From the NCBI RefSeq assembly GCF_009687865.1, contig NZ_BLAE01000023.1, forward strand, positions 1 through 64,000: 64,000 bases of DNA, read 5' to 3'. The position numbers and the translations under genes are program-made. A model generated the notes under the pieces. The model was not told where the DNA came from, ran no database searches, and saw only the letters and a list, made by a program, of their open reading frames with translations. Below, piece after piece: positions 33,264 through 41,433 of the stretch. The number at the start of each line of letters is the position of its first letter. The first letter of the stretch is position 1. The DNA comes from Acrocarpospora macrocephala (GTDB lineage Bacteria > Actinomycetota > Actinomycetes > Streptosporangiales > Streptosporangiaceae).

Positions 33264-34222
33264 ACCCCGGATACCAGGGCATCCCCAACCGCGGTGCGGC
33301 GGTAGAGGACCTCGCGGCCGATTCGCTGGCGGGTGACTAGGCCGCCGTCGGATAACACGGTCAGGTGCTGGCTGACCGCGCCCGCCGTCAGTTCCATGCG
33401 CCGGGCCAGGGCCGATGTGGACGCCGGGTCGACCAGCGCGGTCAGGATCTGCGCTCGGGTTCTTCCGATCAGCGCCGACAGGGCGCCCGGCGTGCACGGG
33501 ACCCCCGCCGACCAGAGATTCCCCGACCCCCGCGCCGGATATATCAGCATCGGCTGGTACGGCTCACACAACACCGCCACATCCGGCCACCGGAACACGC
33601 TCGGCACCAGCACCAGCCCGTCCCCCGCGATGTCCCCCGAGTATTGATACGGCCGCGAGGTCACCAGCCGATCCCCGTGCCAGACCACGGCGGGATGCAG
33701 GTCCGCGAACAGCTCCCGCACCCCGCCGCTCGCCAACCGCCTGGTGCGCCACATGACGTCGGCTTCCAGCAGCCCGTGCACCCGGGGCCAGAACTCGGCC
33801 AGCGCCAGCGTCCAGAACGCCTCCAGCGTGTCCGTCACCCGCCGCACCCCTTCGGCCGGATCCCGCAGGAAGCGCTGGATCGCGACCGGGTCGACGGGTT
33901 CCACCCAGCCGACCTCCTCGGCGGCCTTGTCCGGCGGCGTGAGCCGTACGCGCTGGAGTTCGGCCGCGAAGTCGGGCAGCGGCGTATCCGGCGGCGGAGT
34001 CAGGAAATCAGGGAAATATCCGTCGGGCGGGACCAGGGCCAGCAGGTCGGTGAGGTCGAAGGAGCGCAGGCGGGGCCGTACGATCCGCAGCCAGGGCAGG
34101 TGGATGGAGTGCCGGGCCGGAGTGCGGAGCACGCGCAGGCTGGACACCAGCTCCCAGAGCGGCGAGAACGCGAACCTGAGCCGCGCCACGTCGTCGGGGC
34201 GAAATCGCCATTCGATGGCCAT
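33260..34222 (-). CDS. ArsR-family transcriptional regulator with large N-terminal domain
   Basis: A 320-residue regulator. The N-terminal about 230 residues form a DUF5937-like ligand/effector domain, and the winged helix is at about 245-315 (LSALIGRTRAQILTALVDPA, then LTAGAVSQHLTVLSDGGLV). It is divergent from an MFS transporter and a perfect inverted repeat sits on its own start codon, so it most likely represses both genes until its ligand is bound. The ligand is unknown; no metal-binding Cys cluster typical of metal-sensing ArsR is seen. The stop is inside a 17-bp inverted repeat. Confidence 0.85.
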   Translation of the reverse strand: MAIEWRFRPDDVARLRFAFSPLWELVSSLRVLRTPARHSIHLPWLRIVRPRLRSFDLTDLLALVPPDGYFPDFLTPPPDTPLPDFAAELQRVRLTPPDKAAEEVGWVEPVDPVAIQRFLRDPAEGVRRVTDTLEAFWTLALAEFWPRVHGLLEADVMWRTRRLASGGVRELFADLHPAVVWHGDRLVTSRPYQYSGDIAGDGLVLVPSVFRWPDVAVLCEPYQPMLIYPARGSGNLWSAGVPCTPGALSALIGRTRAQILTALVDPASTSALARRMELTAGAVSQHLTVLSDGGLVTRQRIGREVLYRRTAVGDALVSGV

Positions 34223-34244
34223 CTTTTAGCCTCCGCTAAAAGAT
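34221..34244. promoter_or_regulatory. ArsR operator (perfect 10-bp inverted repeat)
   Basis: ATCTTTTAGC, four spacer bases CTCC, GCTAAAAGAT. Both arms are exact. It overlaps the ArsR start codon (34220-34222) and lies in the 58-bp divergent gap to the MFS gene, which is the expected position for autoregulation and exporter control. Confidence 0.8.
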
Positions 34245-34280
34245 TCGCATCCCTAAGCGCCGGTTGTCCAAGGTTGACGG

Positions 34281-35480
34281 GTGACCACCACCGCGCCTCC
34301 CAGCTTCCTGCAATCCAAGATCGGCGGCTTCCCCCGGCCGTTCTGGGTGCTGTTCGGCGGCACCGTCGTGAACCGGCTCGGCACCATGGTGGAGCCGTTC
34401 TTCGGGATCTACCTGACCCAGGCCCGCGGCATGTCCCTGGCCGTGACCGGCCTGGTGCTGTCGGTGTTCGGCGCGGGGTCGCTGCTGTCGCAGCCGCTCG
34501 CGGGCTGGTTAGCCGACCGGTTCGGCCGCCGGGTCACGCTGACCGGCGGCATGCTGGCCTCCGCCGCCACCATGCTGGCGCTCGGCTACAGCACCAGCGT
34601 GCAGGGCATCGTGGCCGGGATGTTCGTGCTGGGCGTGGTGGTGGACGCCTACCGCCCGGCCTCCCAGGCGCTGGTCGCCGACTTAGTCTCACCGGAGGAC
34701 CGGCCACGCGCGTTCGGCTTGCTGTTCTGGGGTCTCAACCTGGGCTTCTCGGTCGCGATGATCACCGGCGGCTGGCTGGCCGAGGCTGGTTTCCTCTGGC
34801 TGTTCTGGATCAACGCCGTCACCTGCACGATCTTCGGTGTGCTGGTCTGGCGGGCGATCCCGGAGACCCGCCCGGCCGCGTCGCAGCGCCAGGCCGGCTT
34901 CCGCGAGGTGTTCCGCGACCGGCTGATGGTCGCCTTCGTGATCATGAACCTGGCCTACACCTGCGTCTACCTGCAGGCGTTCTACACCCTCCCGCTGGCC
35001 ATGAAGGACCTCGGCACCAGCGCGTACGGCTGGGCGATGGCCGTCAACGGCCTGCTGATCGTCTTCGTGCAGCCGCTGACCAACACGTGGCTGGCCCGGC
35101 GCGACCACAGCACCGTGCTGGCGGCCGGCTTCGCCATCGTCGGCCTGGGTTTCGCCCTGACCGTATTCGCCTCCACCGCGTTCGGATTCTCGCTCACCGT
35201 GGCCGTCTGGACGCTCGGCGAGATCCTCACCTCGGGCATGGCCGGAGCGATCGTCGCCGCGCTCGCCCCGGCCCACCTGCGCGGCCGCTACTCCGGCCTG
35301 TACGGTTTCTCCTGGTCAGTGGGCGCGCTGATCACCCCGCTCATCGGCACCCGGCTCCTTGAAGTAGGCCCGGCGGTCCTGTGGTCGAGCGCGGGCGCGC
35401 TCGGACTGGTAGCCGCCCTCGGCCAACTGGCCCTGGCCCCCGCCATCCGCCGCAGGTCCCGGCTGGTGACCGCACCATAA
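34281..35480 (+). CDS. MFS drug/metabolite exporter
   Basis: A 399-residue major facilitator superfamily protein with 12 predicted membrane helices. MFS motif A GWLADRFGRRVTL is in the loop after helix 2 (near residue 74-86). It starts at GTG 34281, right after the divergent ArsR gene and its operator, so it is probably the efflux pump that ArsR controls. The substrate cannot be predicted. The start lacks a strong Shine-Dalgarno sequence; with only 58 bp between the two divergent genes, a leaderless transcript is possible. Confidence 0.9.
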   Translation: MTTTAPPSFLQSKIGGFPRPFWVLFGGTVVNRLGTMVEPFFGIYLTQARGMSLAVTGLVLSVFGAGSLLSQPLAGWLADRFGRRVTLTGGMLASAATMLALGYSTSVQGIVAGMFVLGVVVDAYRPASQALVADLVSPEDRPRAFGLLFWGLNLGFSVAMITGGWLAEAGFLWLFWINAVTCTIFGVLVWRAIPETRPAASQRQAGFREVFRDRLMVAFVIMNLAYTCVYLQAFYTLPLAMKDLGTSAYGWAMAVNGLLIVFVQPLTNTWLARRDHSTVLAAGFAIVGLGFALTVFASTAFGFSLTVAVWTLGEILTSGMAGAIVAALAPAHLRGRYSGLYGFSWSVGALITPLIGTRLLEVGPAVLWSSAGALGLVAALGQLALAPAIRRRSRLVTAP

Positions 35481-35523
35481 TCGGGCCATAATCTCTCCCC
35501 AACGGGTGATTTACGGGGAGAAC

Positions 35524-37524
35524 ATGCGACGGGCACGGCTGGCGTGGGCGATGGCGGCCGTGGGGCTGATCATCGTGCCGACGGCCGTGGTCATCCAGAT
35601 CGGCCTGCCGCCGGAGTGGATGCCCAACCTGCCCGCCACCCCCGATTACGCCGCCGGATTCGCCTTCCCGGTGGTCGGCGCGTTCCTGCTGGCGCACCAG
35701 CCGAAACTGAAGATCGCCTGGCTGATGTGCATCGGCGGGATGTGCTCGGCGATCTGCGTGCTCCTGTCGGTCCTGATGTTCCGCGCGGCGGCCGACGGCG
35801 ATCTCGCGCTGGCGGGCGTGCTCCGCGACCTGGCCGCGTTACCGTGGACGCTGGGCGGCTGCCTGCTGGCCGTCCTCGTCCCGCTCTTCGCCCCGGACGG
35901 GCGGCTCCCGTCCCGGCGCTGGCGCCCGCTGGTGCCGATCGCCCTGACCGGCGCCGTAGTACAGGCGTTTCTGGCCATCACCCGCCCCATCCCCGCCCCG
36001 ACCGGGAAGCCGCGGCCGGCGGTGATCCCCAACCCGCTGGCGATCGATCTTTTCGGCTCCTTCCACGCCGAGCTGTACATGCTCGTCTACGTGCTCATGG
36101 AGCTGTGCATCGTGGCCGCGCTGGTGTCGTTCACCCTCCGGCTGCGCCGCGCCGACGCCGTGACCCGGCGGCAGATCGCGTGGCCGCTGTTCACCTTCGC
36201 CATCTATGTCGTGTGCCTGCTGCTGGGCCCGGGCTTCTGGCTGATCGGCGGCCTCTGGACCGGCCTCATCCCCATCGCGATCATGGTGTCGGTGCTGCGC
36301 TACCGGCTGTTCGGCATCGACACGGTGATCAGCCACACCATCGTCGCCGCCGGGCTGATCGCCGTGGTCAGCGCCGTCTACTTCAGCGTCGGCGCGCTCT
36401 CCAGCCTGCTGGTCTCCAGCTACCACCAGGTCGCCGGCCTGGCCGCCGCCCTGTTCGCCGGGGCGTTCTTCCAGCCGCTCAGGCGAGCCCTGCAACGTTT
36501 CTCCGACCGCGTGCTCTACGGCAGGGTCGGCGACCCCCGTCTGCTCGCCGACCGGCTCATCCAGGAAGTGCGGCAGGCCGACCCCGCCGAAGCCCTCGGC
36601 GCGGTGGTGGCCGTGGTCCGGGACGGCCTGGCCGTGGCGGGCGCGGCCATCGAGGTGATCGACGGCCTGCGGGTGGAGAGCGGCACGGTCGGCGAGCAGC
36701 CCCGCGCGATCGACCTGGTCTGGCACGGCGAGCCCGTCGGCCGCCTGCTGCTCGGGCCCCTCGGCACCCGCCGGTTCGCCGTCTCCCACGACGAGCGGGT
36801 GATCGCCACGCTGCTGCCGTACGTGGCGGACGTGGCGCACGCCGCCCGCATGGCCGCCGACCTGCAACGTTCCCGCGAGCGCATCCTGGCCGCCCGGGAG
36901 GAGGAGCGCCGCCGCCTGCGCCGCGACCTGCACGACGGCCTCGGCCAGACGCTCGGCGCCATGGCCATGACCATCAACATGGCCAGGATCAGCATCAACC
37001 GCTCCCCCGGCACCGCCGACGACCTGCTCCAGGACCTGCGCACCGGCATGGACGCCGTGGCCGGCGACATCCGCGACCTGGTGTACGGGCTGCGCCCGCC
37101 CGCGCTCGACGATCTCGGCCTGACCGGCGCGGTGACCTCGCTGGGCGCCGAGACGCTGCCCCCGGCGATCAAGGTGGCGGTGGTGGCCGACGAGCTGGGC
37201 GAGCTGCCCGCCGCCGTCGAGGTCGCCGCGTACCGGATCGTGCAGGAGGCGCTCACCAACGTGCGGCGGCACGCCCAGGCGGGCCAGGTGCGGATCGTGC
37301 TGGCCCGGGAGGAGGAGCAGCTGGTGGTGCGGATCGAGGACGACGGCGTCGGGCTGCCGGCACACCGGCGCGCCGGGGTGGGCACCGCCTCGATGCGGGA
37401 GCGCGCCGCCGAGCTGGGCGGCACCTGCGCGATCACCTCGCCGGACAGCGGCGGAACCCTGGTCGAGGCCCGGCTGCCGGCCGTCGCCGACCGCCTGGAA
37501 CCCGTCCCCGGCCAGCCCTCCTGA
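35524..37524 (+). CDS. NarL-type sensor histidine kinase (paralogue 2)
   Basis: A 666-residue kinase with the same layout as the one at 30968-33028: membrane sensor (about 5-320), GAF-like linker, RRRLRRDLHDGLGQTL with His470, and HATPase (DDGVGLP, TASMRERAAELGGTC). The two proteins share long identical stretches around the kinase core, while the N-terminal sensors differ more. That fits duplication followed by sensor divergence. ATG 35524 has GGGGAG about 4 bases upstream; an in-frame GTG at 35506 is a weaker option. It is 46 bp before the SARP-REC regulator, its likely partner. Confidence 0.9.
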   Translation: MRRARLAWAMAAVGLIIVPTAVVIQIGLPPEWMPNLPATPDYAAGFAFPVVGAFLLAHQPKLKIAWLMCIGGMCSAICVLLSVLMFRAAADGDLALAGVLRDLAALPWTLGGCLLAVLVPLFAPDGRLPSRRWRPLVPIALTGAVVQAFLAITRPIPAPTGKPRPAVIPNPLAIDLFGSFHAELYMLVYVLMELCIVAALVSFTLRLRRADAVTRRQIAWPLFTFAIYVVCLLLGPGFWLIGGLWTGLIPIAIMVSVLRYRLFGIDTVISHTIVAAGLIAVVSAVYFSVGALSSLLVSSYHQVAGLAAALFAGAFFQPLRRALQRFSDRVLYGRVGDPRLLADRLIQEVRQADPAEALGAVVAVVRDGLAVAGAAIEVIDGLRVESGTVGEQPRAIDLVWHGEPVGRLLLGPLGTRRFAVSHDERVIATLLPYVADVAHAARMAADLQRSRERILAAREEERRRLRRDLHDGLGQTLGAMAMTINMARISINRSPGTADDLLQDLRTGMDAVAGDIRDLVYGLRPPALDDLGLTGAVTSLGAETLPPAIKVAVVADELGELPAAVEVAAYRIVQEALTNVRRHAQAGQVRIVLAREEEQLVVRIEDDGVGLPAHRRAGVGTASMRERAAELGGTCAITSPDSGGTLVEARLPAVADRLEPVPGQPS

Positions 37525-37570
37525 ACAGGACATTGTGTTCCGAGCCGAAGCCTTTACGCTTACCCATGCG

Positions 37571-39010
37571 ATGGTGATATTTCGTGCGCTGGGCCCGTTC
37601 CAAGCGGTCTCCGGCGATCAGGTGCTCGATCTTGGCGGGCAGCGGCAGCAGGCTGTGCTCGCCCGGCTGCTCGTGGCGGGCGGGCGGGCCATTCCGGTGA
37701 GCACGCTCATCGACGAGCTCTGGCCGGGCGCGCCCCCGGCCCAGGCGCTGTCCACGATCCAGGGGTACGTGTCGCGGCTGCGCCGCGCCCTGGAGCCGGA
37801 CCGGGCGCCGCGCGAGGAGGCCGGGATCCTGATCTCCGCGCCGCCCGGCTACGCGCTCCGCGCCGACGTGGAACGGGTCGACGCCTGGCATTTCGAGAGC
37901 CTGGTCAAGCGGGACGGCGACGATCTGGAGGAGATCACCAGGCGGCTGGACACCGCGCTGGCGTTGTGGCGGGGCCCCGCGCTGGCCGAGTTCGCCGACC
38001 TGCCGTGGGCCCAGGCCGAGTCGCTCCGCCTGGACGAGCTGCGGCTGATCGCCGTCGAGCGCCGCGCCGACGCCGCCGTACGGCTCGGCAAGACCGCCGC
38101 CCTCATCCCCGACCTGGAGGCGCACGCCTCGGGCTACCCGCTGCGGGAGGAGGCGTGGCGGCTGCTCGCGGTCGCGCTCTACCGGTCCGGGCGGCAGGCC
38201 GACGCGCTGGGCGCGCTCCGCCGGGCCAGGCAGGTGCTCAGGGACGAGCTGGGCCTGGATCTCGGGCCCACGCTGCAGCGGCTCGAGCAGGACATCCTCG
38301 CCCAGGCGTCCCATCTGGACGTGTCACCGGCCGCCACGGTCACGGTCAGGCCCGCCGCGCCCGGGACGGCGTTGCGGGTCGTGGTGGCCGACGATCAGGC
38401 GCTCGTCCGCACCGGCCTGCGGGTGGTGCTGGACAGCGAGCCGGAGCTCGAGCTGGTGGCCGAGGCGGAGAACGGCGAGCAGGCCATCGCGGCCGTACGG
38501 CTGGCCAGGCCGGACGTGGTGCTGATGGACATCCAGATGCCCCGTCTTGACGGGCTGGCCGCGGCCCGGCGGATCCTGGCCGGGGAGGACCCGCCGAAGG
38601 TGATCATGATGACCACGTTCGGCACCGACGACAACCTGTATTCGGCGCTGCGGGCCGGGGTGAGCGGGTTCGTGCTCAAGACCTCGCCGCCGGAGCAGCT
38701 GATCGCGGCGATCCGGGCGGCCGTGGCCGGGGACGCGCTGATCGACCCGGCGGTGACCACGCACCTGATCGCGGCCTTCGCGGGCCGCCACGATCCGGCC
38801 GCCCCGGCGGGGTTGTCCGACCCGGACATCGATCTGGTCCGGCTGGTCGCGCGCGGCTTCACCAACCGGCAGATCGCGGTCACCCTCGCGGTGCCGGAGC
38901 AGGTGGTCGCGGAGGAGGTGAACCGGCTGCTGAAACGTCTCGAACTGCTGGACCGGGCGCAGCTGGTGGTGCTGGCCTACGAATCCGGTCTGGTCAGCCC
39001 GGGATCCTGA
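37571..39010 (+). CDS. SARP (HTH-BTAD) fused to a NarL-type response regulator
   Basis: A 479-residue protein with an unusual order. An OmpR-type winged helix is at 1-90, beginning MVIFRALGPFQAVSG. A BTAD helical domain is at about 95-245 (ending LGLDLGPTLQRLEQDIL). A receiver domain follows at about 265-385, with phospho-acceptor Asp320 in VVLMDIQMP and the VLKTSPP lysine loop. A LuxR-type HTH is at about 415-475, but its recognition helix lacks the usual VKTHV-type core (VVAEEV instead). SARP proteins activate pathway genes in actinomycetes. The fusion would let a phospho-signal from the two kinases upstream control a SARP. Start chosen at ATG 37571, the usual place relative to the first beta strand. 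Confidence 0.85.
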   Translation: MVIFRALGPFQAVSGDQVLDLGGQRQQAVLARLLVAGGRAIPVSTLIDELWPGAPPAQALSTIQGYVSRLRRALEPDRAPREEAGILISAPPGYALRADVERVDAWHFESLVKRDGDDLEEITRRLDTALALWRGPALAEFADLPWAQAESLRLDELRLIAVERRADAAVRLGKTAALIPDLEAHASGYPLREEAWRLLAVALYRSGRQADALGALRRARQVLRDELGLDLGPTLQRLEQDILAQASHLDVSPAATVTVRPAAPGTALRVVVADDQALVRTGLRVVLDSEPELELVAEAENGEQAIAAVRLARPDVVLMDIQMPRLDGLAAARRILAGEDPPKVIMMTTFGTDDNLYSALRAGVSGFVLKTSPPEQLIAAIRAAVAGDALIDPAVTTHLIAAFAGRHDPAAPAGLSDPDIDLVRLVARGFTNRQIAVTLAVPEQVVAEEVNRLLKRLELLDRAQLVVLAYESGLVSPGS

Positions 39011-39015
39011 ACTTA

Positions 39016-39030
39016 TCGTCAGGTTGACGA
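39016..39030. promoter_or_regulatory. Palindrome before nadE
   Basis: TCGTCA, GGT, TGACGA: exact 6-bp arms with a 3-bp spacer, 29 bp upstream of the nadE GTG. It could be a repressor site for the NAD gene, but no regulator is identified and the arms are short. Confidence 0.3.
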
Positions 39031-39059
39031 CAATAAATCGGGGGCCGTACCCTGGTCGC

Positions 39060-40802
39060 GTGGCCCAACTCCGTATTGCCCTCGCCCAGACCAACCCTGT
39101 CGTCGGCGACCTCGCCGGAAACGCCGACAAGCTGATCGGGTGGACCCGCCGAGCCGCCGACCGCGGCGCGCACCTGGTGGTGTTCACCGAGATGTTCCTC
39201 ACCGGGTATCCGGTGGAGGATCTCGTGCTGCGGACCTCGTTCGTGGACGCGTCCATCGCCGGGCTCGAGGCGGTCGCCGCCCGGCTCGCCGCCGAGGGAC
39301 TCGGCGAGCTGCCGGTCGTGGTGGGTTACGTCGACCGGGCCGGGCTGACGCATCGGGTGGGGCAGCCGAAGGGCGCGCCGCTGGACGCCGCCGCGCTGCT
39401 GCACCAGGGGCGGGTGGTGCTGCGGACGGCCAAGCATCACCTGCCGAACTACGGCGTCTTCGATGAATACCGCTATTTCGTGCGCGGGGATCGGCTGCCC
39501 GTGTTCCGGTTGCACGGGGTGGATGTGGCCGTGGCCATCTGCGAGGACCTGTGGCAGGAAGGGGGTCCCGTCTCGGTGGCGCGGGAGGCGGGGGCGGGGC
39601 TGCTGGTGGTGCCGAACGCCTCGCCGTACGAGATGAACAAGGACGACGTGCGGTTCGCACTGTGCGCCCGCCGGGCCAGGGAGGCGGGGTGCGCGCTCGC
39701 CTACGCCAACCAGGTGGGCGGGCAGGATGAGCTGATCTTCGATGGGGACTCGCTGATCGTGTCGGCCGAGGGGGAGCTGATCGCGCGGGCCGGGCAGTTC
39801 ACCGAGGAGCTGCTGGTCACCGATCTGGAGCTGCCGCTGGGCTCGGGCGCGCCCGGGGAGTTCCAGGTGGACGCCGCGGACGGGACGACGATCACCGTGG
39901 AGCGGGTCGTGCTGTCGGAGGAGCCGCTGGCGTATCCGGCCGAGCCGCCGGTGATCGAGGAGCGGCTCGACGACCGGGCCGAGGTGTATCAGGCGCTGGT
40001 GCTCGGGGTGCGCGACTACGTGGCCAAGAACGGGTTCCAGTCGGTCATCCTCGGGCTGTCCGGCGGCATCGACTCGGCGCTCACCGCGACCATCGCGGCC
40101 GACGCGATCGGGCCGGACCGGGTGCACGTGGTGCTGATGCCGTCGCGCTACTCCTCCGACCACTCCGTCGAGGACGCCGAGGAGCTGGTCCGCCGCCAGG
40201 GGCTCCAGGCTCAGGTGGTGCCGATCGCCGACGTGGTCAACGCGTTCGAGAAGGAGATCGAGCTGACCGGCCTGGCGGCCGAGAACCTGCAGGCGCGGGT
40301 GCGCGGCATGCTGCTGATGTCGCTGTCCAACCAGCACGGCCACCTGGTGCTCACCACCGGCAACAAGAGCGAGCTGGCGACCGGCTACTCCACCCTGTAC
40401 GGCGACTCCGCCGGCGGCTTCGCCCCGATCAAGGACGTGCCCAAGAGCCTGGTGTGGGAGCTGTCGAAGTGGCGGAACACGCGGTCCACGCCGCCGCCCA
40501 TCCCGGAGAACTCGATCACCAAGGAGCCGAGCGCGGAACTGCGGCCCGAACAGCGGGACACCGACTCGCTCCCGCCGTACGAGGTGCTCGACCGGCTCCT
40601 GGACGACTACGTGGAGCAGGATCTGGGGCGGGAGGAGCTGATCGCGGCCGGGCACGATCCCGAGCTGGTGACCCGGGTGATCCGGCTGGTGGACACGGCG
40701 GAGTACAAGCGCCGCCAGTACCCGCCGGGTCCGAAGATCAGCCCCAAGAACTTCGGACGCGACCGGCGCCTTCCCATCACCAACCGGTGGCGGGAAGGCT
40801 AG
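39060..40802 (+). CDS. nadE: Glutamine-dependent NAD+ synthetase
   Basis: Final step of NAD biosynthesis: deamido-NAD plus glutamine and ATP. The 580-residue protein has an N-terminal nitrilase-type glutaminase with catalytic Glu44 (FTEMFLTGY), Lys125 (KHHLPNYGV) and Cys161 (ICEDLW). The synthetase domain carries the ATP P-loop SGGIDSAL near residue 334. The start is GTG 39060 in good agreement with the conserved MAQLRIALAQ; the frame extends further upstream without support. The TAG stop overlaps the convergent tetR stop in a shared CTAG. Part of the conserved gln-nad-pan neighbourhood. The adjacent RES toxin family consumes the same cofactor, probably by coincidence. Confidence 0.95.
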   Translation: MAQLRIALAQTNPVVGDLAGNADKLIGWTRRAADRGAHLVVFTEMFLTGYPVEDLVLRTSFVDASIAGLEAVAARLAAEGLGELPVVVGYVDRAGLTHRVGQPKGAPLDAAALLHQGRVVLRTAKHHLPNYGVFDEYRYFVRGDRLPVFRLHGVDVAVAICEDLWQEGGPVSVAREAGAGLLVVPNASPYEMNKDDVRFALCARRAREAGCALAYANQVGGQDELIFDGDSLIVSAEGELIARAGQFTEELLVTDLELPLGSGAPGEFQVDAADGTTITVERVVLSEEPLAYPAEPPVIEERLDDRAEVYQALVLGVRDYVAKNGFQSVILGLSGGIDSALTATIAADAIGPDRVHVVLMPSRYSSDHSVEDAEELVRRQGLQAQVVPIADVVNAFEKEIELTGLAAENLQARVRGMLLMSLSNQHGHLVLTTGNKSELATGYSTLYGDSAGGFAPIKDVPKSLVWELSKWRNTRSTPPPIPENSITKEPSAELRPEQRDTDSLPPYEVLDRLLDDYVEQDLGREELIAAGHDPELVTRVIRLVDTAEYKRRQYPPGPKISPKNFGRDRRLPITNRWREG

Positions 40803-41404
40803 CGGGACAGGAAGCCGCGTAGGGCCTCGTCGACGATTCTGGCCGCCAGGTCGTCGGCGAGGGGCGTGTTGTTGTGGGCCGCCCCCTTGGTGTACCAGAG
40901 CATGGTGCCGCTGAGCATGCCGATGGCCAGCTCGATGTCCAGGTCGGGGCGGAGCTCCCCGGTGGCCACACCGCGTTCCAGCACGGCACGCATCGCGGCT
41001 CTGCGGGGCTCGATGGCGGTCTTGTGGAAACGTTCGTACAGGTTCGGGTGGCGGTCGGGTTCGCTCATCGCGATGTTCATGATGCAGCGGGTGCGCAGGG
41101 TGAGCGTGTCCTGCCGCATCACGTCCAGGTAGGCGACCAGGTCCTCCCGCACCGTCCGGCCCTCGACCACCGGCAGCGGGGCCTTGAGGGTGGCCAGGGC
41201 GTCCCCGACCAGCTCCTCCTTGTTGGCCCAGCGCCGGTAGATCGTCGTCTTGCCGACTCCGGCGCGGGCCGCCACGGCCTCGATCGACAGCTCGGACACC
41301 GAGGTGCCCTCGCCGATCAGATCGAGCGTGGCGTCCACGATCGCCTTCTCCGCCCGCTCACTCCGGGGACGCCCCGCGGGCCTGGCGGTTCCCATCACGG
41401 TCAT
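40799..41404 (-). CDS. TetR-family repressor of the adjacent DHA2 exporter
   Basis: A 201-residue TetR-family protein. The DNA-binding domain is at about 10-60, with SVSELSIEAVAARAGVGKTT and the IYRRWANKEELV helix end. The C-terminal ligand domain is all-helical. ATG 41404 has AGGAGG about 9 bases upstream. It is the downstream gene of an exporter-regulator operon (29-bp gap), and three copies of an inverted 9-mer lie before the exporter, which suggests that TetR represses its own operon. The ligand is unknown; the pairing with a 14-helix DHA2 pump suggests a cationic drug or toxic metabolite. Confidence 0.88.
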   Translation of the reverse strand: MTVMGTARPAGRPRSERAEKAIVDATLDLIGEGTSVSELSIEAVAARAGVGKTTIYRRWANKEELVGDALATLKAPLPVVEGRTVREDLVAYLDVMRQDTLTLRTRCIMNIAMSEPDRHPNLYERFHKTAIEPRRAAMRAVLERGVATGELRPDLDIELAIGMLSGTMLWYTKGAAHNNTPLADDLAARIVDEALRGFLSR

Positions 41405-41433
41405 CTCGGAGCCTCCTCTCGCGTTTGTGAAGG

